From: Pseudanabaena sp. lw0831
Lineage (GTDB): Bacteria; Cyanobacteriota; Cyanobacteriia; Pseudanabaenales; Pseudanabaenaceae
Length of the DNA stretch: 64,000 bases
Assembly (NCBI RefSeq): GCF_016584665.1
Contig: NZ_BBJB01000073.1
Span: 16,289-80,288, forward strand
Reading direction: 5' to 3'
Shown: one piece after another, positions 28,213-35,644 of the stretch
Position numbering within the stretch: position 1 is the first letter of the stretch
Layout: each line of letters opens with the position of its first letter
Notes under the pieces: model-generated
The model's input: the letters and a program-made list of their open reading frames with translations, nothing else
What the model was told of the DNA's origin: nothing
The model's database searches: none
Program-made: the position numbers and the translations under genes

Positions 28213-29504
28213 GTTTCTCTCTTAAAACAAGACAGTTGAGATATCTTGGATGGACAAGTGATATTCCACAGCATTGGAATTTACTGAAACTAAAATTTAT
28301 TTCTTCTTTGAATATGGGGCAATCTGCTGATTCCTCTGATTATAACTACACTGGTATAGGAATACCTTTCCTGCAAGGGAAAGCAGAATTTGGGGCTAGT
28401 CATCCCCAACCATGTTTATATTCTGAGAGTGCAAAGAAGTTTGCATTGAAAGATGATATTCTTCTTTCGGTTAGAGCGCCTGTTGGAGAGTTAAACTTTG
28501 CTGATCAAAAATATGGTATTGGTCGCGGTCTTTGCTCAATTACTCCAATAGAAGAAAAATGTAATAAAGATTTCATTCGGTACTTTTTAGAATTAGCTAA
28601 AATCGAGCTGCTTTCGGTTTCAACTGGGAGTACATATGATGCTGTAACTATTTCTCAGGTCGCAAATGTATTGTGTATTGTGCCGCCAATTCATGAACAG
28701 ATAATAATTGCAGACTTTTTAGATCGCGAAACCATACAAATAGACAACCTCATCGCCGCCAAAGAGCAAATGCTCACCCTGCTAGAAGAAAAACGCGAAG
28801 CCCTAATTAGCCACGCCGTTACTCGCGGACTTGATCCTAATGTTGCTTTTAAGCGATCGGGACTAGACTGGCTAGGAGATATTCCACAACATTGGAATAT
28901 TGAAAGAGCAAAAAACCTATTTTCAGTTCGAGATGAAAGATCGGACAGTGGTGATGAAGAATTACTTTCTGTTTCTCATATCACGGGTGTTACATCCCGT
29001 GCCGATAAACAAGTGAATATGTTCAAAGCTGAAGACATGACAGGCTATAAACGCTGTACAAAAGGAGATTTTGTTACAAATACGCTATGGGGATGGATGG
29101 GTGCAATGGGAGTAAGCCCCCTTGATGGTATCGTCAGTCCTGATTATCATGTTTACATTTTTAAAGGCGATCTGTTACCTGAATTTATGGAGTTACTTTG
29201 TCGCTCTAAACCTTTCATTGCTGAAGTTGTACGCTGGTCTAAAGGCGTTTGGTCGTCACGTTTACGCATCTACCCAGAGAATTTCTTTGAAATCCGATTT
29301 CCAGTCCCGCCCAAGTCAGAACAGCTAGAGCTTATTGATAAAGTTGCTAAAGAAGACGAGAAGAACAAAGAGTTAAAAAATGCTCTTACTGATTCGATCG
29401 CTCTTCTCAAAGAACGCCGCTCAGCCTTAATCACCGCCGCCGTCACAGGACAAATCAACATACAAGAAATGAGCAAACACTCACAAAACGAGGTATCTCA
29501 ATGA
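28209..29504 (+). CDS. hsdS: Type I restriction-modification specificity subunit
   Basis: DNA-recognition subunit, 431 aa. Two target-recognition domains, each opened by a repeated motif: SDIPQHWN (about residue 18) and GDIPQHWN (about 224). Each is followed by a conserved helical spacer (TIQIDNLIAAKEQML...EKREALISHAV and LTDSIALLKERRSALITAAVTGQI). The first domain is more AT-rich than the second, as expected from domain swapping. Overlaps hsdM and the ATPase gene by 4 bp each. Confidence 0.92.
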   Translation: MSFSLKTRQLRYLGWTSDIPQHWNLLKLKFISSLNMGQSADSSDYNYTGIGIPFLQGKAEFGASHPQPCLYSESAKKFALKDDILLSVRAPVGELNFADQKYGIGRGLCSITPIEEKCNKDFIRYFLELAKIELLSVSTGSTYDAVTISQVANVLCIVPPIHEQIIIADFLDRETIQIDNLIAAKEQMLTLLEEKREALISHAVTRGLDPNVAFKRSGLDWLGDIPQHWNIERAKNLFSVRDERSDSGDEELLSVSHITGVTSRADKQVNMFKAEDMTGYKRCTKGDFVTNTLWGWMGAMGVSPLDGIVSPDYHVYIFKGDLLPEFMELLCRSKPFIAEVVRWSKGVWSSRLRIYPENFFEIRFPVPPKSEQLELIDKVAKEDEKNKELKNALTDSIALLKERRSALITAAVTGQINIQEMSKHSQNEVSQ

Positions 29505-30865
29505 AAATTAATCGGATAGAGATCAAAAACTTCAAAAAATTTGCCGACTATGCCCTTGATTTGCACCCACAATTTACCCTGCTAGTGGGTGATAACGGTA
29601 CAGGCAAAACCTCAATTCTCGATGCCTTAGCGATCGCCGCAGGAGTTTGGCTCGTAAGATCCCCCGATACTACCCTCAACAATAGCCGCCGTAACATCCT
29701 GCGCTCAGAAATCCGCCTAGAAGCGATCGTCACCGATACAATCACCCAATTTGTAGAACGCAGACCAACACAAATTAATACGATCGGCACAATTAATAAT
29801 CAGCCTGTCCAATGGCTCAGACAAATTAAACCTAACGGCTCCCGCACATCCAACTTTGAAGCTGAAAAAGCTCTAAAAATTATTTCCACCTTATTTCAAC
29901 AGGTTGAAGCAGGAGAGAAAATCTGGTTGCCGATTATCGCCTACTACGGCGCAGGTCGAGTTTGGATAGCCTCCAACCAACGTGATCCAAAAGCTACAAC
30001 TGTCAGTAGTCCCACCCGTCGTTGGGATGCCTTCTATGGCTGTTTTGAAGAACGCATCAGAATCGCTGATCTACATACTTGGTTTCAAAAAGAAGCGATC
30101 GCCTCTGTCAAGCGACAGGGAAAAATGCGATCGGGATACAAGGTCGTAAAGTTCGCGATCTTGCGCTGTATTCCTAATGCTAATGATCTTTGGTTTGATA
30201 GCGATCGCGGTGAAATTGTGATCGCTATCGATGGTCAGCCCCAACCCTTTAGCAACCTTAGTGCTGGACAAAAAATGATGGTGGGTCTAATTGCTGACAT
30301 TGCCATCAAAATCGTTACTCAAAATGCTGCTTTCCTAACTGAAGAAATAGATACAGACAATCAAGCATTACCGCAACTCTTGCAGCAAACATCTGGGCTA
30401 GTCTTGATTGATGAAATTGATGTGCATCTACATCCCAAATGGCAACGTCAAGTCGTCAATGATCTCAAAACCACTTTTCCCGCGATCCAGTTTGTTTGCT
30501 CTACCCATTCACCATTTATTATCCAATCAATCGAGCAAGGTGAGCTAAGAATTCTCGATCTTGGACTTGAGGACACTCGTTTTTTGGAATATGCCAATCA
30601 ATCTATTGAGGACATTGCCGAAGATATTCAATCAGTCGAAGTACCTCAACAAAGCTTAAAAGCCCATGAACTTGCCAAAGCCACAGAAGAATATATTGAT
30701 CTGCTTCAAAACCCAGAAACTGTAGAATCTGAGGAACTTTTAGAAGCAGAAATAGATTACCGCCTTGCCGCTGCACCTTTTTCCAACAATCCTGGGTTAA
30801 GCGCTTTTCTCAAACTAGAAGCAATGGCAAAGAAACAGGAGAGGCGCAACCATGAGACCCGTTGA
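29501..30865 (+). CDS. Septu-like AAA/ABC ATPase (PtuA type) within type I R-M operon
   Basis: 454 aa. SMC/OLD-style ATPase: Walker A GDNGTGKTS (Lys36), signature LSAGQK near 258, Walker B LVLIDEIDVHLHP (Asp304-Glu305), switch STHSPF. It is followed, with 14 bp overlap, by an HNH nuclease gene; this ATPase-HNH pair is the Septu (PtuAB) defence arrangement, in which the ATPase holds the nuclease inactive until infection. RloA of other type I loci is a related alternative. Start codon overlaps the hsdS stop. Confidence 0.8.
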   Translation: MKINRIEIKNFKKFADYALDLHPQFTLLVGDNGTGKTSILDALAIAAGVWLVRSPDTTLNNSRRNILRSEIRLEAIVTDTITQFVERRPTQINTIGTINNQPVQWLRQIKPNGSRTSNFEAEKALKIISTLFQQVEAGEKIWLPIIAYYGAGRVWIASNQRDPKATTVSSPTRRWDAFYGCFEERIRIADLHTWFQKEAIASVKRQGKMRSGYKVVKFAILRCIPNANDLWFDSDRGEIVIAIDGQPQPFSNLSAGQKMMVGLIADIAIKIVTQNAAFLTEEIDTDNQALPQLLQQTSGLVLIDEIDVHLHPKWQRQVVNDLKTTFPAIQFVCSTHSPFIIQSIEQGELRILDLGLEDTRFLEYANQSIEDIAEDIQSVEVPQQSLKAHELAKATEEYIDLLQNPETVESEELLEAEIDYRLAAAPFSNNPGLSAFLKLEAMAKKQERRNHETR

Positions 30866-31538
30866 ACGTGGCACAGCACCTCGAACTTACTCTGAATATA
30901 AGTATGCTATTGGAGATCTAGAGGAAAGATTAGGAACCTATTGCAGCTACTGTGAACGCAGACTACCTGCAAGCCTAGCAGTTGAGCATGTCGTACCGAA
31001 AGATTTGCACCCAGAGTTAAAAACAGAATGGACTAATTTTTTATTGGGTTGCGCTAACTGCAATTCTGTCAAAGGAGACCAATCCGTAGAAGTCGATAAC
31101 TTTCTCTGGAGCGATCGCGATAATACTTTTCTGGCTTTTGCTTATTCCAAAGGTGGATTTGTTCAATTAGCAGACAATCTGAATGAAGTACAGAAAAATA
31201 AAGCACAAGCATTATTAGATTTAGTTGGATTGCAACGTCATAAAGCATCAGGCGGGAATAGACCAGCACCAAGGGATAAGCGTTGGCAAGATCGTGAATT
31301 GGCATGGGCTTCAGCAGAGAGTTGTAGAAATAATTTTGAAATCTTAGAGCAAACAAATGAAGTTAGAGAACTTGTCTTAGAAGTTGCCAAATACTGTGGA
31401 TTTTTTTCGGTATGGATGAATGTATTCAAAGATTACCCAGATGTAAAAAGAGAATTAATCAAAATATTTACAGGTACTGCAACATCATGTTTTGACGCAG
31501 ATGGAAAACCGATAAACCGTCCAAATTCAATCATTTAA
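30852..31538 (+). CDS. Septu-like HNH endonuclease (PtuB type)
   Basis: 228 aa. Zinc-braced HNH core: Cys31-x-x-Cys34, EHVVPK with His46, then NFLLGCANCNSVKG (Cys67, Cys70). This is the pattern of the TIGR02646/PtuB nucleases, which act as effectors beside an ATPase in Septu and Ec78-type retron systems. Translationally coupled to the ATPase. No reverse transcriptase or retron RNA is seen nearby, so Septu is the better fit. Confidence 0.8.
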   Translation: MRPVERGTAPRTYSEYKYAIGDLEERLGTYCSYCERRLPASLAVEHVVPKDLHPELKTEWTNFLLGCANCNSVKGDQSVEVDNFLWSDRDNTFLAFAYSKGGFVQLADNLNEVQKNKAQALLDLVGLQRHKASGGNRPAPRDKRWQDRELAWASAESCRNNFEILEQTNEVRELVLEVAKYCGFFSVWMNVFKDYPDVKRELIKIFTGTATSCFDADGKPINRPNSII

Positions 31539-31561
31539 AAAAATATTCTAAAAATATTCTT

Positions 31562-31657
31562 ATGGCAACTAAATCTACATCTGAACAAGCCTTTGAAAAT
31601 GCGATCGCCGATATTTTATTAGCATCTGGATATCAGCGTCACCAATCAAAAAACTAA
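31562..31657 (+). pseudogene. Truncated duplicate of hsdR 5' end
   Basis: 31 codons starting ATGGCAACTAAATC and ending in TAA. From TSEQAFENAIADILLASGYQRHQSK it matches TSEQDFENAIADVLLASGYQRHQSK of intact hsdR (32544); about 73 of 78 bases agree. It starts 23 bp after the HNH stop, where hsdR itself would be expected, so it marks the old hsdR start cut by arrival of the HigBA module. Confidence 0.88.
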
Positions 31658-31670
31658 AATACCAATGGTG

Positions 31671-31704
31671 CTTATTTTAGTTTTTAGCGAAAAACTAAAA
31701 TAAG
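31671..31704. repeat. Perfect hairpin at TA insertion edge
   Basis: 15-bp arms CTTATTTTAGTTTTT/AAAAACTAAAATAAG, loop AGCG. The right-arm sequence AAAACTAAAAT also occurs at the broken end of the hsdR duplicate (31650-31660). Confidence 0.7.
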
Positions 31705-31785
31705 GTCTTTCCTTATTCTAGATTTTGCTAAATTTTGACATCATCACCCTTGTAATCAGCTTCGCAATTTGCTAAGATTTCATAT

Positions 31786-32097
31786 ATGCACATCATCACG
31801 CGATCGCGCCTTATTGAATTTTGGGAAAAGCATCCAGACTCAAAAACGAGTTTACTCCTTTGGCATAAAATCGCTATTAATGCCAAATGGCAAAACTTTA
31901 TCGAAGTGCGTGAAGTTTTTGCCTCAGCCGATCAAGTAAAAAATCTGACAGTCTTTAATATCGGAGGCAATAAATACCGTTTAATCGCATTCATCGCATT
32001 CATTGATTATAAGTACCAAAAGATTTTTATTCGTAATATTCTCACCCATGCCGAATACGATAGAAACGATTGGAAAAAAGATGACTGGTACGAATGA
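31786..32097 (+). CDS. higB: HigB-type mRNA interferase toxin
   Basis: 103 aa, full length for HigB_toxin proteins (IEFWEKHPDSKTSLLLWHK, FNIGGNKYRLIAFIAF, ILTHAEYDRNDWKKDDWY). Cleaves mRNA on the ribosome when free of HigA. Toxin-first order with a 4-bp overlap into the antitoxin is typical of hig modules. Placed between a broken and an intact copy of the hsdR start. Confidence 0.88.
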   Translation: MHIITRSRLIEFWEKHPDSKTSLLLWHKIAINAKWQNFIEVREVFASADQVKNLTVFNIGGNKYRLIAFIAFIDYKYQKIFIRNILTHAEYDRNDWKKDDWYE

Positions 32098-32531
32098 AAC
32101 AATTAGCTATCAACAAAAACCTAAAAATCATGATTACAGCCGAACCTAATAATTACATCCAACTCTTACAAAGATTTCCACCACGACCAATCAAATCAGA
32201 AAAAGACTTACTTGCAGTCCAAGAGATGATCGATCGCATAGTCGATGCTGACGAAATAACACTAGAACAACAAGACTACATAAATATTCTGGGAATGCTG
32301 ATTTATGAATATGAAGAAAAGTATGTATCTATCCCCGATTTAAGCGGTGTTGACTTACTCAAGGCACTAATCCATGAGTTTGACCTTCAACAAAAAGACC
32401 TAGTTCCTATTTTCAAAACAGAATCCATTGTGTCAGCAATTCTCAATAAAAAGCGTAAGTTCACAGTAGAACACATCGAAAAACTAGCTAACTTTTTTCA
32501 CCTCTCCCCTTCAGTATTTTTCAAGGGATAA
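32094..32531 (+). CDS. higA: HigA-type antitoxin
   Basis: 145 aa. Large N-terminal helical part (about 1-90) and a C-terminal helix-turn-helix-like region (FDLQQKDLVPIFKTESIVSAILNKKRKFTVEHIEKLANFFHL) that should bind the hig operator. Alternative internal start Met13. Ends 12 bp before the hsdR ATG, so hsdR expression may now depend on the hig promoter. Confidence 0.83.
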   Translation: MKQLAINKNLKIMITAEPNNYIQLLQRFPPRPIKSEKDLLAVQEMIDRIVDADEITLEQQDYINILGMLIYEYEEKYVSIPDLSGVDLLKALIHEFDLQQKDLVPIFKTESIVSAILNKKRKFTVEHIEKLANFFHLSPSVFFKG

Positions 32532-32543
32532 TCATAGATTGCC

Positions 32544-35500
32544 ATGAATAGAACATCTGAACAAGACTTTGAAAATGCGATCGCCGATGTTTTATTAGCA
32601 TCTGGATATCAGCGTCATCAATCAAAAGAATTCGATCGTGAAAATGCGATTTTTCGAGATGTTGCGCTCAAATTTATCCAAACAACGCAAACAAAAGAAT
32701 GGGATAAATTAGCCGCCTTGCATGGTGACAAAACAGGCGATCGCGTTATCACCGCCCTTTGTAAATGGATGGATACCAACGGCTCACTCAGTACCCTAAG
32801 ACATGGCTTCAAATGTTATGGCAAAACTCTCCGAATCGCCTTTTTCAAACCAGCACACGGACTCAACCCAGAACTAGAAGCCCGTTACGCCGCCAACATT
32901 TTAGGATTCACCCGACAACTTTACTTCAGTCCCAAAAATCAACAATCTCTCGATGTTACTCTCAGTATTAACGGCGTACCATTAATCACCGTAGAACTCA
33001 AAAATCCTCTCAGTAATCAAACCGTAGCCGATGCGATCGCTCAATATCGTAGCGATCGCGATCCACGCGAAAAAATATTTGATTTCAAAAAGCGCACCTT
33101 AGTTCATTTTGCTGTCGATACCGAAGAAGTCCACATGACTACTCGACTAGCAGGAACTTCTAGCTATTTTTTGCCATTTAACCAAGGCAGAGACGGCGGC
33201 ACAGGCAACCCAGCCGATCCACAAGGTCGCAACTACCGCACCGCCTACCTGTGGGAAGAAGTCCTCCAACCCGATAGCTTGCTAGATCTGCTCTCCCGTT
33301 TTCTCCACCTCCAAGAAGAAGAAAAACTCACCGATGAAGGCAAAAAGGTCAAAAAAGAAACCATGATCTTTCCCCGCTATCATCAACTAAAAGCCGTGCG
33401 CGATCTCGTTAACGCCGCCGCTACCGAAGGCACAGGACACAACTATCTCATCGAACATTCCGCAGGTAGTGGTAAAAGTAACACCATTGGTTGGTTAGCC
33501 CATCGCCTCTCATCGCTCCATGATGCCCACGATAAGCGCGTCTTCGATAGCGTCATTGTCGTCACTGATAGATTAGTTCTCGATCAACAATTACAAAACA
33601 CAATCTATCAATTCGATCACCGCCAAGGTGTAGTCCAGAAAATCGAAGAAGATTCGCGCCAACTAGCTGAGGCACTAGAAAATGCCGTTCCCATTATCAT
33701 CACCACTCTTCAGAAATTCCCATTTGTCGCACAACAACTAGCCAAACTATCTGAAGCGCGAGGTGAATCAACTAAAAGCCGATTACCAACGCGCAAATGT
33801 GCCGTCATTATTGATGAAGCGCACAGTTCCCAATCTGGTGAAACCGCGACCAAACTGAAAGAGGTACTCGGCGGTGAAGAGCTGCACCAGAAAGCCCAAG
33901 AACTTGCCGCAGAAGAAGGAGAATCAAACTTAGAAGCCTTGTATCGCAGCATGGTCAAGCGCGGCAATCAGCCCAATATTAGCTTTTTTGCCTTCACCGC
34001 CACTCCCAAACATAAAACCATGAAAATCTTTGGGCGTGATGGCGAACCCTTTAGTAAATACTCCATGCGTCAGGCGATCGAAGAGGGCTTTATTCTTGAT
34101 GTCCTCCAGAACTACATCACCTACAAGACCTACTATCGACTACTAAAAGCCTGTGAAGATGACCCAAATGTTGAGAGCAAAAAAGCCGCCAAAGCCCTAA
34201 GTCGTTACATGCGTCTTCATCCCCATAATATTTCTCAAAAAACGGAAATTATGGTGGAGCATTTTCAAAATTACAGCCGCCATAAAATTGGTGGTCGGGC
34301 TAAAGCTATGGTAGTTACAGGCTCACGTTTAGAAGCAGTTCGCTATAAACAAGCCTTCGATAAATTAATCAAAGAAAAAGGCTATAACATCAAAAGCTTA
34401 GTTGCCTTTTCTGGAACCGTAGTTGATGACAAAATCCCTGAAAAGACCTATACCGAGCCAGAAATGAATGGCGGTATTCGAGAGAAAGATTTACCCGAAG
34501 AATTTGCCACTAGAGACTATCAAGTGTTGCTGGTTGCTGATAAATATCAAACTGGCTTCGATCAACCTTTGCTACACACAATGTATGTGGATAAGAAACT
34601 TGGAGGCATACAGGCAGTCCAAACCCTATCTAGACTCAATCGTACCCATCCTCTCAAAAAAGAAACTTTTATTCTCGATTTTGTCAACGATCCTGAAGAA
34701 ATTCAAAAAGCCTTCAAAGTTTATTTTGACGGGGCAACTATGGGCGAAGAAGTCGATCCCGATCGCTTATATCAAATTCAAAATGAGCTAAATGAGGCGG
34801 CAATTTATTTAGACCCAGAGGTTGACCAGTTTTGTGAAATATTTTTTGCTCCCAAACAACGTCAAAGCCAAGCCGATCACAAAATCATGAATGCCTCGAT
34901 CGACAAAGCTGTTAGTCGGTTTCAGGATTGGCTCAAAAATCAAGAGGACGAAGCTGAATTGTGGCGCGGTAAAGTACAGGCTTTCTGCAACCTTTACGCA
35001 TTCCTGAGTCAAGTAATTCCCTATCAAGACAGTGACTTAGAAAAGCTATACACCTATCTCAAGCATTTAGCCCTAAAACTACCAAAAAGAACATCAAGTT
35101 CAGGCTATCAGTTTGACGATGAAGTTCAACTCGCCTACTATCGCCTCCAAAAGATTAGCGAAGGCTCCATCAGCCTCCATGAAGGCTATGCATCAAAACT
35201 TGATGGGCCAAAAGAAGTTGGCAGTGGCAAGGTTAGAGAAAGTGATGTTCCTCTCTCCCGTCTTATCGATCTAATTAATGAAAGATTTGGAGAAGATCTA
35301 AATGAAGCCGATCAGTTATTTTTTGACCAGATTACTGAAGTTGCCGCCCAAGTCGAGGCGATCGCCCAAGCCGCCCAAGCTAATCCCATCGATAAATTTC
35401 AACTTGTTTTTAGCCAAGTACTAGAGTCACTCTTTATCGAGCGTATGGAATTAAATGAAGATCTTTTTGCTCGTTACATGAATGACCCTGAGTTTAAAGA

Positions 35501-35600
35501 ATTAGTATCTCAATGGTTAGGACAACAAGTTTATTCGCGAATCCCTAAAACTATGTCTTATCGACCACAGACAAAATCAAAGAGCAAGGGCAATTCATAA
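32544..35600 (+). CDS. hsdR: Type I restriction endonuclease subunit
   Basis: Motor-nuclease of the R-M complex, 1018 aa, intact. N-terminal PD-(D/E)XK nuclease: Asp137, then Glu151-Leu-Lys153 in VELKNPLS. Helicase: Walker A AGSGKSN (Lys311), DEAH at 424-427, FAFTATPKHKT, later SRLNRT. C-terminal helical domain binds HsdM. Cuts unmethylated foreign DNA after translocation. The first 90 bases are duplicated upstream (31562-31657). The stop codon lies inside a 17-bp palindrome. Confidence 0.94.
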   Translation: MNRTSEQDFENAIADVLLASGYQRHQSKEFDRENAIFRDVALKFIQTTQTKEWDKLAALHGDKTGDRVITALCKWMDTNGSLSTLRHGFKCYGKTLRIAFFKPAHGLNPELEARYAANILGFTRQLYFSPKNQQSLDVTLSINGVPLITVELKNPLSNQTVADAIAQYRSDRDPREKIFDFKKRTLVHFAVDTEEVHMTTRLAGTSSYFLPFNQGRDGGTGNPADPQGRNYRTAYLWEEVLQPDSLLDLLSRFLHLQEEEKLTDEGKKVKKETMIFPRYHQLKAVRDLVNAAATEGTGHNYLIEHSAGSGKSNTIGWLAHRLSSLHDAHDKRVFDSVIVVTDRLVLDQQLQNTIYQFDHRQGVVQKIEEDSRQLAEALENAVPIIITTLQKFPFVAQQLAKLSEARGESTKSRLPTRKCAVIIDEAHSSQSGETATKLKEVLGGEELHQKAQELAAEEGESNLEALYRSMVKRGNQPNISFFAFTATPKHKTMKIFGRDGEPFSKYSMRQAIEEGFILDVLQNYITYKTYYRLLKACEDDPNVESKKAAKALSRYMRLHPHNISQKTEIMVEHFQNYSRHKIGGRAKAMVVTGSRLEAVRYKQAFDKLIKEKGYNIKSLVAFSGTVVDDKIPEKTYTEPEMNGGIREKDLPEEFATRDYQVLLVADKYQTGFDQPLLHTMYVDKKLGGIQAVQTLSRLNRTHPLKKETFILDFVNDPEEIQKAFKVYFDGATMGEEVDPDRLYQIQNELNEAAIYLDPEVDQFCEIFFAPKQRQSQADHKIMNASIDKAVSRFQDWLKNQEDEAELWRGKVQAFCNLYAFLSQVIPYQDSDLEKLYTYLKHLALKLPKRTSSSGYQFDDEVQLAYYRLQKISEGSISLHEGYASKLDGPKEVGSGKVRESDVPLSRLIDLINERFGEDLNEADQLFFDQITEVAAQVEAIAQAAQANPIDKFQLVFSQVLESLFIERMELNEDLFARYMNDPEFKELVSQWLGQQVYSRIPKTMSYRPQTKSKSKGNS

Positions 35601-35616
35601 ATTGCCCTTGCTCTTT
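35579..35616. terminator. Palindrome overlapping hsdR stop
   Basis: Perfect 17-bp arms AAAGAGCAAGGGCAATT and complement, loop CATA; encodes the last residues SKGNS and the stop. Confidence 0.75.
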
Positions 35617-35644
35617 AATTTAAGCCAATCGTTTTAACAAAAAA

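Noticed and set aside
29501..31538. Retron Ec78-like system
   Set aside because: ATPase and HNH genes fit, but there is no reverse transcriptase or msr/msd-like RNA nearby.
26030..35640. Integrase-driven genomic island
   Set aside because: No integrase, transposase or tRNA attachment site is visible at either edge; only the pheT fragment marks a boundary.
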